Shown one piece after another: positions 1 to 4,982 of a stretch of DNA of 5,670 nt. Numbering within the stretch: position 1 is the first letter of the stretch; each line of letters begins with the position of its first letter. The position numbers and the translations under genes are program-made. The DNA comes from Bacteriovoracaceae bacterium UBA1018. GTDB lineage: Bacteria; Bdellovibrionota; UBA1018. Location of the stretch: assembly GCA_002291495.1 (NCBI GenBank), contig DBAE01000174.1:10507-16176 (forward strand), read 5' to 3'. The notes below the pieces were generated by a model. The model searched no databases and was not told where the DNA came from. It worked only from the letters and a program-made list of their open reading frames with translations.

Positions 1-764
1 CTGTAATAGACTCGTTTCAGCCCATAACTTGAGTAAAGGCGGCTAGACGTATTAAGGATGTCTTGATCTGAGCTCGATGTAGCGCCGACAATCATTTGAG
101 TACTCTGACCGCCTGGCGCAAAGAGTGGAGGCTTAGATCGCGTAGGTTTTAAGTCTGCCTTGGTTTCCTGGATTTTAACCTGGATCTGCGACATCGACTT
201 TTCGACTTCTTGATGCGTTTTAGCAGGTGCCAGCTGATCTAAATCCTTCTGAGTAGGAAGCTCGATATTAGCGCTGAGCCGGTCTGCATACCGCCCAGCC
301 TTTTCGATGAGCTCCTTGGATGCCCCAGCGACGGCTTTTAGGTGGATGTACCCTCCAAAGCGTTGTTCCTCGCGAAGCTTTCGCGCGATCTCGAACATCT
401 CTTCGAGAGTTTCGTCTGAGCTTTTAATCACGCCTGAACTCAAGAAGAGTCCTTCGATGTAATTACGCCGATAGAAATCCATCGTCAGAGAAACTACTTC
501 ATCAACGGTGAATTTAGCGCGTTTAACATTGCTTGAAACGCGATTGACACAATAGCTGCAGTCATAAATACAGTAATTGGTAAGTAGGATCTTCAGAAGC
601 GAGACGCATCTTCCGTCTGGGGTATAGCTATGACAAATGCCATTTCCTTCGGTATTTCCGATGCTATTTGAGAGGCTTTTACGTTTTGAACCACTGCTCG
701 CACATGAGGCATCATACTTGGCGGCATCAGCAAGGATCGCGAGCTTTTTCTGGGTTTCAGTCAT
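1..764 (-). CDS. Putative DNA modification/repair radical SAM protein (N-terminal part, runs off the left edge)
   Basis: I translated this from the sequence: 254 codons are open from the ATG at 764 to the edge, with no stop. The N-terminus reads KLAILADAAKYDASCASSGS, followed by GICHSYTPDGRC (residues 42-53), then the radical SAM cluster motif C65-x3-C69-x2-C72 in NYCIYDCSYCVNR. Further blocks are YRRNYIEGLFLSSGV, GGYIHLKAVAGAS and SANIELPTQ. These match my recollection of the family modelled as TIGR03916, usually about 400 residues and genomically linked to a uracil-DNA-glycosylase-like partner, so about 160 residues should be missing here. The family is expected to bind a 4Fe-4S cluster and SAM; its substrate is unknown to me and a DNA role is inferred from gene linkage. 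Extra cysteines lie at 21, 44 and 53. The ATG at 764 is the only plausible start, because an in-frame TGA lies eight codons before it. No Shine-Dalgarno sequence is visible. The gene follows secG by 66 bases on the same strand. Confidence 0.88.
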   Translation of the reverse strand, partial: MTETQKKLAILADAAKYDASCASSGSKRKSLSNSIGNTEGNGICHSYTPDGRCVSLLKILLTNYCIYDCSYCVNRVSSNVKRAKFTVDEVVSLTMDFYRRNYIEGLFLSSGVIKSSDETLEEMFEIARKLREEQRFGGYIHLKAVAGASKELIEKAGRYADRLSANIELPTQKDLDQLAPAKTHQEVEKSMSQIQVKIQETKADLKPTRSKPPLFAPGGQSTQMIVGATSSSDQDILNTSSRLYSSYGLKRVYY

Positions 765-789
765 TGAGTTTAAGATATCATAAACTCAA
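764..789. promoter_or_regulatory. 9+9 bp inverted repeat at the radical SAM start codon, operator-like
   Basis: TTGAGTTTA (764-772) is followed by an 8-base spacer and its exact complement TAAACTCAA (781-789). The spacer contains GATATC. The low-coordinate arm includes the A of the ATG of the downstream gene. The arms are A/T-rich with only two G/C pairs each and no U-tract follows, so a factor-independent terminator for secG is unlikely. A dimeric repressor site or a weak start-codon-sequestering hairpin fits better. On the minus strand the repeat contains TATGAT (782-777), a fair -10 hexamer, though no good -35 lies 17 bases upstream (GCGACT). If that promoter is real, the mRNA would be nearly leaderless, in line with the absent ribosome binding site. 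The repeat is seen directly; its function is inference. Confidence 0.4.
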
Positions 790-830
790 ATGGCGCACGA
801 GTCGCGGCGCGCAATGCGGGAACGGTAGTC

Positions 831-1298
831 TTACTGTTTCTTTTCGGCCGCTGCTGGAGGAGCGTCAGTTTTGCCAGCTGGTGCAGTTTGCTTGCTAGCA
901 GCTGAGTTGTCAGCACCTTTTAAATTTGCAGCCTCAGTGGTTCGAGCCGCGTTTGCTGCACCAGAAGTAGTGGCGCCATTAGGCGGTTCAGTGGTGGATG
1001 CGCCTGCCGGAGAAGCAGCAACACCGGAGTTGGCAGGTACTGCGCCTGTACCTTCAAACAAGCTCTTACGACTTTGGCCTGCTGTATAGGTGAGGTAGAG
1101 CGAGGTCGCCATAAAGATTGCGGCGAGAACGCTAGTAAAGCGAGTAAAGAAGTTTGCGCCTCCTGAACTCCCGAAGACTGTCTGGCTTGAGCCGCCCAGT
1201 GAAGTGCTGATCTCAGCTCCTTTTCCGGATTGAAGAAGTACAACTAAAACTAAAATTACACAGGTAGCGATGTGAACGACAGTCGTAAAAGTTGCCAT
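831..1298 (-). CDS. secG: Preprotein translocase subunit SecG with a long low-complexity C-terminal tail
   Basis: SecG is the small inner-membrane partner of SecYE and assists SecA-driven protein export. Residues 5-23 (VVHIATCVILVLVVLLQ) form transmembrane helix 1. The family signature follows as LLQSGKGAE (21-29), GGSSQTVFGSSG (35-46) and NFFTRFT (49-55), and helix 2 lies at about 54-71. SecG proteins are commonly 70-115 residues; this one has 155. Residues 73-155 are an extension rich in Ala, Thr, Pro, Gly, Ser, Glu and Lys, ending in KKQ, which is expected to be disordered. The ATG at 1298 puts helix 1 right at the N-terminus as usual. The ribosome binding site is only weak (GGTG five bases before the ATG) and sits in a palindrome. 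The gene follows the tpiA region on the same strand, a frequent arrangement. The identity is secure from the first 72 residues; the tail adds nothing diagnostic. Confidence 0.95.
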   Translation of the reverse strand: MATFTTVVHIATCVILVLVVLLQSGKGAEISTSLGGSSQTVFGSSGGANFFTRFTSVLAAIFMATSLYLTYTAGQSRKSLFEGTGAVPANSGVAASPAGASTTEPPNGATTSGAANAARTTEAANLKGADNSAASKQTAPAGKTDAPPAAAEKKQ

Positions 1299-1299
1299 A

Positions 1300-1315
1300 G
1301 TTACACCGGTATAAC
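1300..1315. promoter_or_regulatory. Near-perfect 16-bp palindrome just before the secG start
   Basis: On the plus strand the site reads GTTACACCGGTATAAC. Seven of eight base pairs are symmetric about the central CCGG; only the 1304/1311 pair breaks symmetry. It ends two bases from the secG ATG and covers the only weak Shine-Dalgarno candidate (GGTG on the minus strand). A minus-strand TTGTCT about 16-18 bases upstream of TTATAC/TATACC gives a poor promoter candidate overlapping it. It could be an operator or a short translational-control element, or chance; there is no direct evidence of function. Confidence 0.25.
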
Positions 1316-1371
1316 GGAGAGTCGCTTTTCAGACAAGAACTGATTAGTTTACTGTTTTGGTCTTTATCGCT

Positions 1372-1629
1372 CTAAAAGGTGCATACCCAGTCAAGCATCT
1401 CCCTCAGCAGGTAGGCGGAAGGGGGGCCAAACCAGAAAAGGCGCTTCGCCCAGGCTTGGAGCTTAAGTCCGGTTAAAGAGTACTGTCCTGCTCTGTGTTC
1501 CTCGCGGATATACTCTTCAAAACCGAGCGAGGAATTGGTGAGAATTCGTGTGAGATGATTTTTGGACTGAGAGAGCAATTGAGACTTCTGAACTAATTCT
1601 AAGTCCTTTTGTCGCCAGGTAAGGGGCAC
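1372..1629 (-). CDS. Small hypothetical protein between tpiA and secG (uncertain)
   Basis: An 85-codon reading frame starts at a GTG at 1629 and ends at a TAG at 1372. I do not recognise the product. It is charged and Leu-rich. The first half (KDLELVQKSQLLSQSKNHLTR-like stretch, residues about 8-28) looks helical, and the second half is aromatic (WAKRLFWFGPPSAYLL, residues about 60-75). No signal peptide, clear transmembrane segment or catalytic motif is seen. In favour of a real gene: it fills most of the tpiA-secG interval, lies on the operon strand, has plausible residue composition, and has a G-run (GGGGGA) nine bases before the GTG. Against it: the GTG start, no ATG in frame after the upstream TGA, short length and no recognised homologue. 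It could instead be a remnant of a longer gene or an untranslated spacer. Confidence 0.4.
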   Translation of the reverse strand: MPLTWRQKDLELVQKSQLLSQSKNHLTRILTNSSLGFEEYIREEHRAGQYSLTGLKLQAWAKRLFWFGPPSAYLLREMLDWVCTF

Positions 1630-1698
1630 TAAACAGTATCCCCCGCCTGATTCTCATAAGGTCGATGGATTACTGGGTAGCGAAGTTCAAGTCAATCT

Positions 1699-2496
1699 TC
1701 AAACAAACTCCCGCGCCGTCTGTAGGAGCGCAGAGTAACTCTTAGCCTGAACGCTTGCGCCTCCGACTAGGCCACCGTCCACGTTTGGACAGGCGAGGAG
1801 GCTTGCAAAGTTATCGGGGGTCACGCTTCCGCCGTAGAGGATGCGAGTTTTTTCAGAGGCTTGAGGGCCGAAAGTTTTGGAGAGATATTGCCTGATAAAG
1901 GCATGAGCTTGTTCAGCCTGCTCGGGCGTTGCTGTGAGGCCTGTTCCGATCGCCCATACTGGCTCATAGGCAAGAGTCAGACGACCATCGAGGTATTCTC
2001 GGACTGGAGTTTCGGAGTGCTCTAAGACGGCTTTAAGCTGTCTCAGGACCACTGCTTCGGTCTGACCTGCCTCACGCTCTGAGCGAGTTTCGCCGATGCA
2101 GAGCATGACTTGAAACCCTTGAGCGAGAAGAGAGGCAGTTCTTTTAAAACAAGTCTCATCCGTTTCACCAAAATGCTGGCGACGTTCAGAGTGACCGACT
2201 AAAGCGTGCTCGATTCCGATTTCACGAATCATCGGGCCTGATACTTCACCGGTGAAGGCCCCCGATTTTTCCCAATTCACATTTTGGCATCCAATTTCGA
2301 CTCCGAGTTCAGCACCCAGGCGTTTTGCTTCGGTGAGGCTGAGCATGGGGGGGAAGAGAAGGGACTTCAGTGCACCGGAAGGACGAAAGCCATTCAGGAG
2401 GCTTTTGAGCTCAGAAAAATAAGCCTGCGTTGCCGCCGGTCCATGATTCATTTTCCAGTTTCCAGAGACCCAAATTCCTCGAGGTTTTTTGCTCAT
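1699..2496 (-). CDS. tpiA: Triosephosphate isomerase
   Basis: This cytoplasmic (beta/alpha)8-barrel enzyme interconverts dihydroxyacetone phosphate and glyceraldehyde-3-phosphate. Numbered from the ATG at 2496 (265 residues), the substrate-binding Asn13 and Lys15 lie in SGNWKMN, the electrophile His102 in GHSERR, the catalytic base Glu178 in AYEPVWAIGTG (which continues into the mobile loop 6), and the phosphate-binding groups in YGGSV (221-225) and DGGLVGGAS (240-248). The SGAFTGEVS block is also present, and all active-site residues are intact. The length is slightly above the usual 250-255 because of a short N-terminal lead. A GTG three codons upstream (2505) is an alternative start, but the ATG is preferred; the ribosome binding site is weak either way (GTGG before the ATG). 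The gene begins 29 bases after the pgk stop, so co-transcription with pgk is likely. Confidence 0.97.
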   Translation of the reverse strand: MSKKPRGIWVSGNWKMNHGPAATQAYFSELKSLLNGFRPSGALKSLLFPPMLSLTEAKRLGAELGVEIGCQNVNWEKSGAFTGEVSGPMIREIGIEHALVGHSERRQHFGETDETCFKRTASLLAQGFQVMLCIGETRSEREAGQTEAVVLRQLKAVLEHSETPVREYLDGRLTLAYEPVWAIGTGLTATPEQAEQAHAFIRQYLSKTFGPQASEKTRILYGGSVTPDNFASLLACPNVDGGLVGGASVQAKSYSALLQTAREFV

Positions 2497-2519
2497 GTTT
2501 GCCACTGTTTCAGTATGGA

Positions 2520-2534
2520 GCTCAGTTACTGAGC
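2520..2534. repeat. 15-bp palindrome across the pgk stop codon
   Basis: GCTCAGT (2520-2526) and ACTGAGC (2528-2534) are perfect inverted repeats around one central base, and they include the pgk TAA stop (2528-2526). As RNA it could fold as a 5-bp stem with a 5-base loop just upstream of the tpiA start. It is too short and lacks a U-tract for a terminator. It may affect pgk-tpiA translational coupling or be chance. Confidence 0.3.
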
Positions 2535-3764
2535 ATTTTTTGCAGGTTTGCTCGGATCAATTGGGTCCGGTGCTTTGATGGTCAAAGTAGGGGATTGTCT
2601 GACTGGACTCTTCAAAATGTCGATCCCTGGAAGACTTCCAAGTTCGATGAACTCAAGCACCGCGCCACCACCTGTTGAGAGGTGATCAAACTGATCTGAG
2701 ACTCCAGATTGCTTGATTGCAGAGACAGTGTCTCCGCCACCCACAAACTTCAGAGCATCAACTTGTGCGATCGCTCGCGCTACTTCAAATGTGCCGGTCG
2801 AGTATTCTGGTTTTTCAAACCATCCCAGTGGTCCGTTCCAGAAAATAGTTTTAGCGCCTGAAAGGAATTTAGAAAATTCTTTGATCGTCTCAGGTCCAAT
2901 GTCGAAGCCAAGATTGGTATCCTTTGGAATCAGGATAGGAATTTCACGTTTCTTAGCATCTCTCATGATCGAACGTGCTGCTTCCACGTCAGCCGGTTTT
3001 GGCTGTTTTGCACCGCTTGGGATCTCGTCACCCTGAACTGCCCAAAATGCGTGAGCCATGGCGCCGCCGATTGCGATACCGTCCACTTCGCGGATGAGAG
3101 CGTCGATGGTTTTAATTTTATCAGTTACTTTAGAGCCACCTAAGAGCGCGTAAAAAGGCTTTTTAGGCTCTTTGGTTAAGATGCCTAAGTACTTCAATTC
3201 TTTTTCGATGAGGAAGCCCATGCCTTTTTGCTGAGCGATTGAGGGCAATCCGTAAGTGGATGCATGTTTGCGATGTGCGGTTCCGAACGCATCGGTAATA
3301 AAAATTTCGCCTAAGCGAGCAAGGCGCCGAACAAAGTCTGGATCGTTTGCTTCTTCGCCTGCATGGAAGCGGAGATTTTGAAGGAGCAAAATTTGGCCAT
3401 TTTTCAGAGACTGAGCCATGAGCTCAATGCCCTCGCCAACACAATCATCAGCAAGAGTGACTTCTTGTTTCAAGAGTTCAGCCAAGTGCGATGCTACAGG
3501 CTCTAGTGAAAATTCTGGGTTCACTTTTCCATCTGGCCGACCCAAGTGGGAAGCAAGAATCAATCGGGCGCCTTTTTCGATGGCATATCGGATCGTCGGA
3601 AGTGCTTCTTGAATCCGACTATCGTCTTCGATGCGACGATTGCCTTGAGCATCAGGTGCACTCAACGGCACATTGAAATCGAGGCGCATAAAGAGCGTTT
3701 TTCCTGCGATGTCCATGTCTCGAATGCTTTTAACAATAAATTTTGCTTCTGATTTTGTGCTCAT
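2526..3764 (-). CDS. pgk: Phosphoglycerate kinase with a shortened C-domain loop and extra C-terminal tail
   Basis: This enzyme transfers phosphate from 1,3-bisphosphoglycerate to ADP in the cytoplasm. Numbered from the ATG at 3764 (412 residues), the substrate-side signature FMRLDFNVPL is at 25-34, SHLGRP at 72-77, NLRFHAGEE at 130-138 and AHRKHAS at 163-169. The nucleotide side shows LLGGSKVTDKI (208-218), WNGPLGWFE (309-317), GGGDT (342-346) and STGGGAVLE (363-371), so all main binding residues appear intact. The frame stays open 20 codons further to a GTG at 3824, but that stretch runs through the gap-pgk hairpin and is unlike the family, so the ATG is chosen; its ribosome binding site is weak. 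There are two oddities. The segment between IPILIPKD (275-282) and LGFDIGPE (285-292) is about 25 residues shorter than I recall in E. coli and yeast enzymes. About 28 Pro/Lys-rich residues also follow the usual end near LPGIDIL (378-384). Confidence 0.97.
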   Translation of the reverse strand: MSTKSEAKFIVKSIRDMDIAGKTLFMRLDFNVPLSAPDAQGNRRIEDDSRIQEALPTIRYAIEKGARLILASHLGRPDGKVNPEFSLEPVASHLAELLKQEVTLADDCVGEGIELMAQSLKNGQILLLQNLRFHAGEEANDPDFVRRLARLGEIFITDAFGTAHRKHASTYGLPSIAQQKGMGFLIEKELKYLGILTKEPKKPFYALLGGSKVTDKIKTIDALIREVDGIAIGGAMAHAFWAVQGDEIPSGAKQPKPADVEAARSIMRDAKKREIPILIPKDTNLGFDIGPETIKEFSKFLSGAKTIFWNGPLGWFEKPEYSTGTFEVARAIAQVDALKFVGGGDTVSAIKQSGVSDQFDHLSTGGGAVLEFIELGSLPGIDILKSPVRQSPTLTIKAPDPIDPSKPAKNAQ

Positions 3765-3794
3765 AATTTTGCTTTCATACCAGGTCAAGTCTTG

Positions 3795-3830
3795 CTGGAA
3801 GTGAGCTCCAAATTTGAAGCTCACTTCCAG
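3795..3830 (-). promoter_or_regulatory. Strong intercistronic hairpin between gap and pgk
   Basis: CTGGAAGTGAGCT (3795-3807) and AGCTCACTTCCAG (3818-3830) form a perfect 13-bp stem around a 10-base loop, whose own CAAATTTG core is partly self-complementary. On the minus strand the stem is followed by CAAGACTTGACC and not by a T-run, so it is not a classical Rho-independent terminator. It ends 30 bases before the pgk ATG, after an A/T-rich stretch following the gap stop. Position and lack of a U-tract suggest an mRNA processing or 3'-end-protecting element that could set gap and pgk transcript levels apart, as described for gap-pgk operons in other bacteria. The structure is seen; its role is inferred. 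Confidence 0.6.
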
Positions 3831-3855
3831 CTCAGACTAAAATAACAATAATAAA

Positions 3856-4869
3856 TTAGACGCCTTTAGAAGCCATCAATTGTGTGAGGTCGAGCATGCG
3901 AGCCGAGAATCCAGACTCGTTGTCGTACCAAGAGATGACTTTTACAAAGTTGCCGTCCACAACACTGGTGATTTCAGCATCGATGGTCGAGCTCGAGATG
4001 TTGCCGTTATAGTCAGATGAGACCAATGGCTCATTTGAAATAGCTAGGATGCCTTTCAACGCTCCGTCTGCAGCTTTTTGGAAAGCAGCGTTGATTTCTT
4101 CTTTTGTGGTGCCTTTTTTGAGTTCGCCAGTGAAGTCCACCATCGACACGTTTGGAGTAGGAACGCGTACAGAGAGTCCGTCGATCTTACCTTTGAGGTG
4201 TGGAAGTACGAGTCCTACAGCTTTTGCTGCGCCTGTTGTCGTAGGAATCATCGACAATGCGGCAGCGCGAGCACGGCGTGGATCTTTGTGGGGAAGATCC
4301 AAAAGTTGTTGGTCGTTGGTGTAACTGTGAACAGTGAGCATCGTTCCGCGAACCACGCCAAACGAGTCGTCCAATACTTTTACAAGTGGAGCCAAGCAAT
4401 TGGTTGTGCAAGAAGCGTTTGAAACGATCGTGTGCTTGGATGGATCATAAGCTTGTTGATTCACACCCATACAGATAGTGATGTCTGGGTTTTTGGAAGG
4501 AGCAGAGATGATGACTTTTTTCGCTCCAGCTTTGAGGTGAAGTTCTGCTTTTTCTTTATCGGTAAAGATACCGGTGCACTCGTGAATGATCTGCGCGCCG
4601 ACTTTGGACCAAGGGAGTTGAGTAGGATCCTTCTCAGCAGTGAGAAGAATCTTTTGGCGGCCGACCATGAGGTAGTTGCCTTCGATGCGAATGTCCGCGT
4701 TAACTTTGCCATGGACTGAGTCGTATTTGAAAAGATGAGCAATCTGTTCTGGGCTCGTAAGGTCATTGACTCCTACGATTTCGATATTGTCGTTAGTCAA
4801 AGCTAAACGAGCAATTTTACGACCAATTCGTCCAAATCCGTTGATTCCAACTTTAATAGTTTGTGCCAT
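3856..4869 (-). CDS. gap: Glyceraldehyde-3-phosphate dehydrogenase, type I, predicted NAD+-dependent
   Basis: This cytoplasmic glycolytic enzyme oxidises and phosphorylates glyceraldehyde-3-phosphate to 1,3-bisphosphoglycerate. The 337 residues match the usual family length. The Rossmann motif NGFGRIGR lies at 10-17. Asp36 in GVNDLTS is in the position that contacts the adenosine ribose of NAD. The catalytic Cys154 lies in SNASCTTNCLAP (150-161) and the activating His181 in LTVHSYTND (178-186). LDLPHKDPRRARAA (190-203) carries the Leu-Pro pair typical of NAD-specific glycolytic enzymes and not of the NADP-dependent photosynthetic or gluconeogenic ones. The C-terminal WYDNESGFSARMLDL (314-328) is canonical. 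The start is well supported: AAGGA (4880-4876) lies six bases before the ATG. It is the first gene of the gap-pgk-tpiA run and follows a 113-base leader after the preceding gene. Confidence 0.98.
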   Translation of the reverse strand: MAQTIKVGINGFGRIGRKIARLALTNDNIEIVGVNDLTSPEQIAHLFKYDSVHGKVNADIRIEGNYLMVGRQKILLTAEKDPTQLPWSKVGAQIIHECTGIFTDKEKAELHLKAGAKKVIISAPSKNPDITICMGVNQQAYDPSKHTIVSNASCTTNCLAPLVKVLDDSFGVVRGTMLTVHSYTNDQQLLDLPHKDPRRARAAALSMIPTTTGAAKAVGLVLPHLKGKIDGLSVRVPTPNVSMVDFTGELKKGTTKEEINAAFQKAADGALKGILAISNEPLVSSDYNGNISSSTIDAEITSVVDGNFVKVISWYDNESGFSARMLDLTQLMASKGV

Positions 4870-4875
4870 ATTTTT

Positions 4876-4880
4876 TCCTT
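4876..4880 (-). promoter_or_regulatory. Ribosome binding site of gap
   Basis: The minus strand reads AAGGA followed by AAAAAT and then the gap ATG, a six-base spacing. It is the only clear Shine-Dalgarno sequence in the gap-to-radical SAM run and fixes the gap start at 4869. Confidence 0.75.
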
Positions 4881-4895
4881 ACCCGCTGTCTTCGC

Positions 4896-4924
4896 ATAGT
4901 TTGAGGGTGCACTCAAGATGACAA
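4896..4924 (-). promoter_or_regulatory. Candidate gap promoter (weak)
   Basis: The minus strand shows TTGTCA (4924-4919, five of six matches to TTGACA) and, 17 bases on, AACTAT (4901-4896, three of six matches to TATAAT). A transcript would start near 4889 and give a leader of about 20 bases. The spacer holds TTGAG-N6-CTCAA (plus-strand view, 4901-4916), which could be an operator. The -10 is poor, so this is only the best candidate by eye; the true promoter may lie elsewhere in the 4870-4982 leader or inside the upstream gene. Confidence 0.22.
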
Positions 4925-4953
4925 AAAGGTGTCCGCCTCCTTTTTGAGGTGCA
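4901..4953. repeat. Two copies of a TTGAG(G)GTGCA motif in the gap leader
   Basis: TTGAGGGTGCA (4901-4911) and TTGAGGTGCA (4944-4953) are the same apart from one G, in the same orientation, with starts 43 bases apart (about four helical turns). The first copy is followed by CTCAA, which makes it a short inverted repeat with TTGAG. They may be half-sites for a regulator of gap; chance similarity is possible. Confidence 0.22.
4922..4946 (-). terminator. Possible weak terminator after the hydrolase gene
   Basis: CAAAAAGG (4922-4929) pairs exactly with CCTTTTTG (4939-4946) across a 9-base loop. On the minus strand the 3' arm ends in CCTTTTTGTC, so A- and T-tracts extend a very short G/C core, in the manner of a two-sided terminator. 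It begins 36 bases after the stop of the upstream gene. Only two G-C pairs close the loop and a third caps the base, so strength is doubtful. It overlaps the candidate gap -35 box. Confidence 0.3.
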
Positions 4954-4982
4954 ACGCGTTAAGGTCGGATGAAGCAAAATTT

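Noticed and set aside
790..830. GC-rich stretch after the secG stop considered as a terminator
   Set aside because: The repeated GCGC blocks give at most a 4-bp stem and no U-tract follows.
871..1089. Plus-strand 72-codon ORF, Ala/Pro-rich
   Set aside because: It is the antisense reading of the low-complexity secG tail; such composition is open in several frames and there is no ribosome binding site or recognisable domain.
1299..1371. Possible tRNA gene near secG, as found next to secG in some enterobacteria
   Set aside because: No acceptor-stem pairing, TPsiC loop (GTTCRANNC) or cloverleaf is visible on either strand.
2497..2505. Three-codon extension of tpiA from a GTG at 2505
   Set aside because: The ATG at 2496 gives a near-normal length and the GTG has no better ribosome binding site; the extension cannot be excluded entirely.
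3765..3824. 20-codon N-terminal extension of pgk from a GTG at 3824
   Set aside because: The extension is encoded by the intercistronic hairpin, is unlike the family N-terminus, and an ATG at 3764 gives a normal start.
4461..4766. 101-codon minus-strand ORF inside gap in another frame
   Set aside because: It lies wholly within the gap coding region, whose frame is unambiguous, and its product resembles no family.
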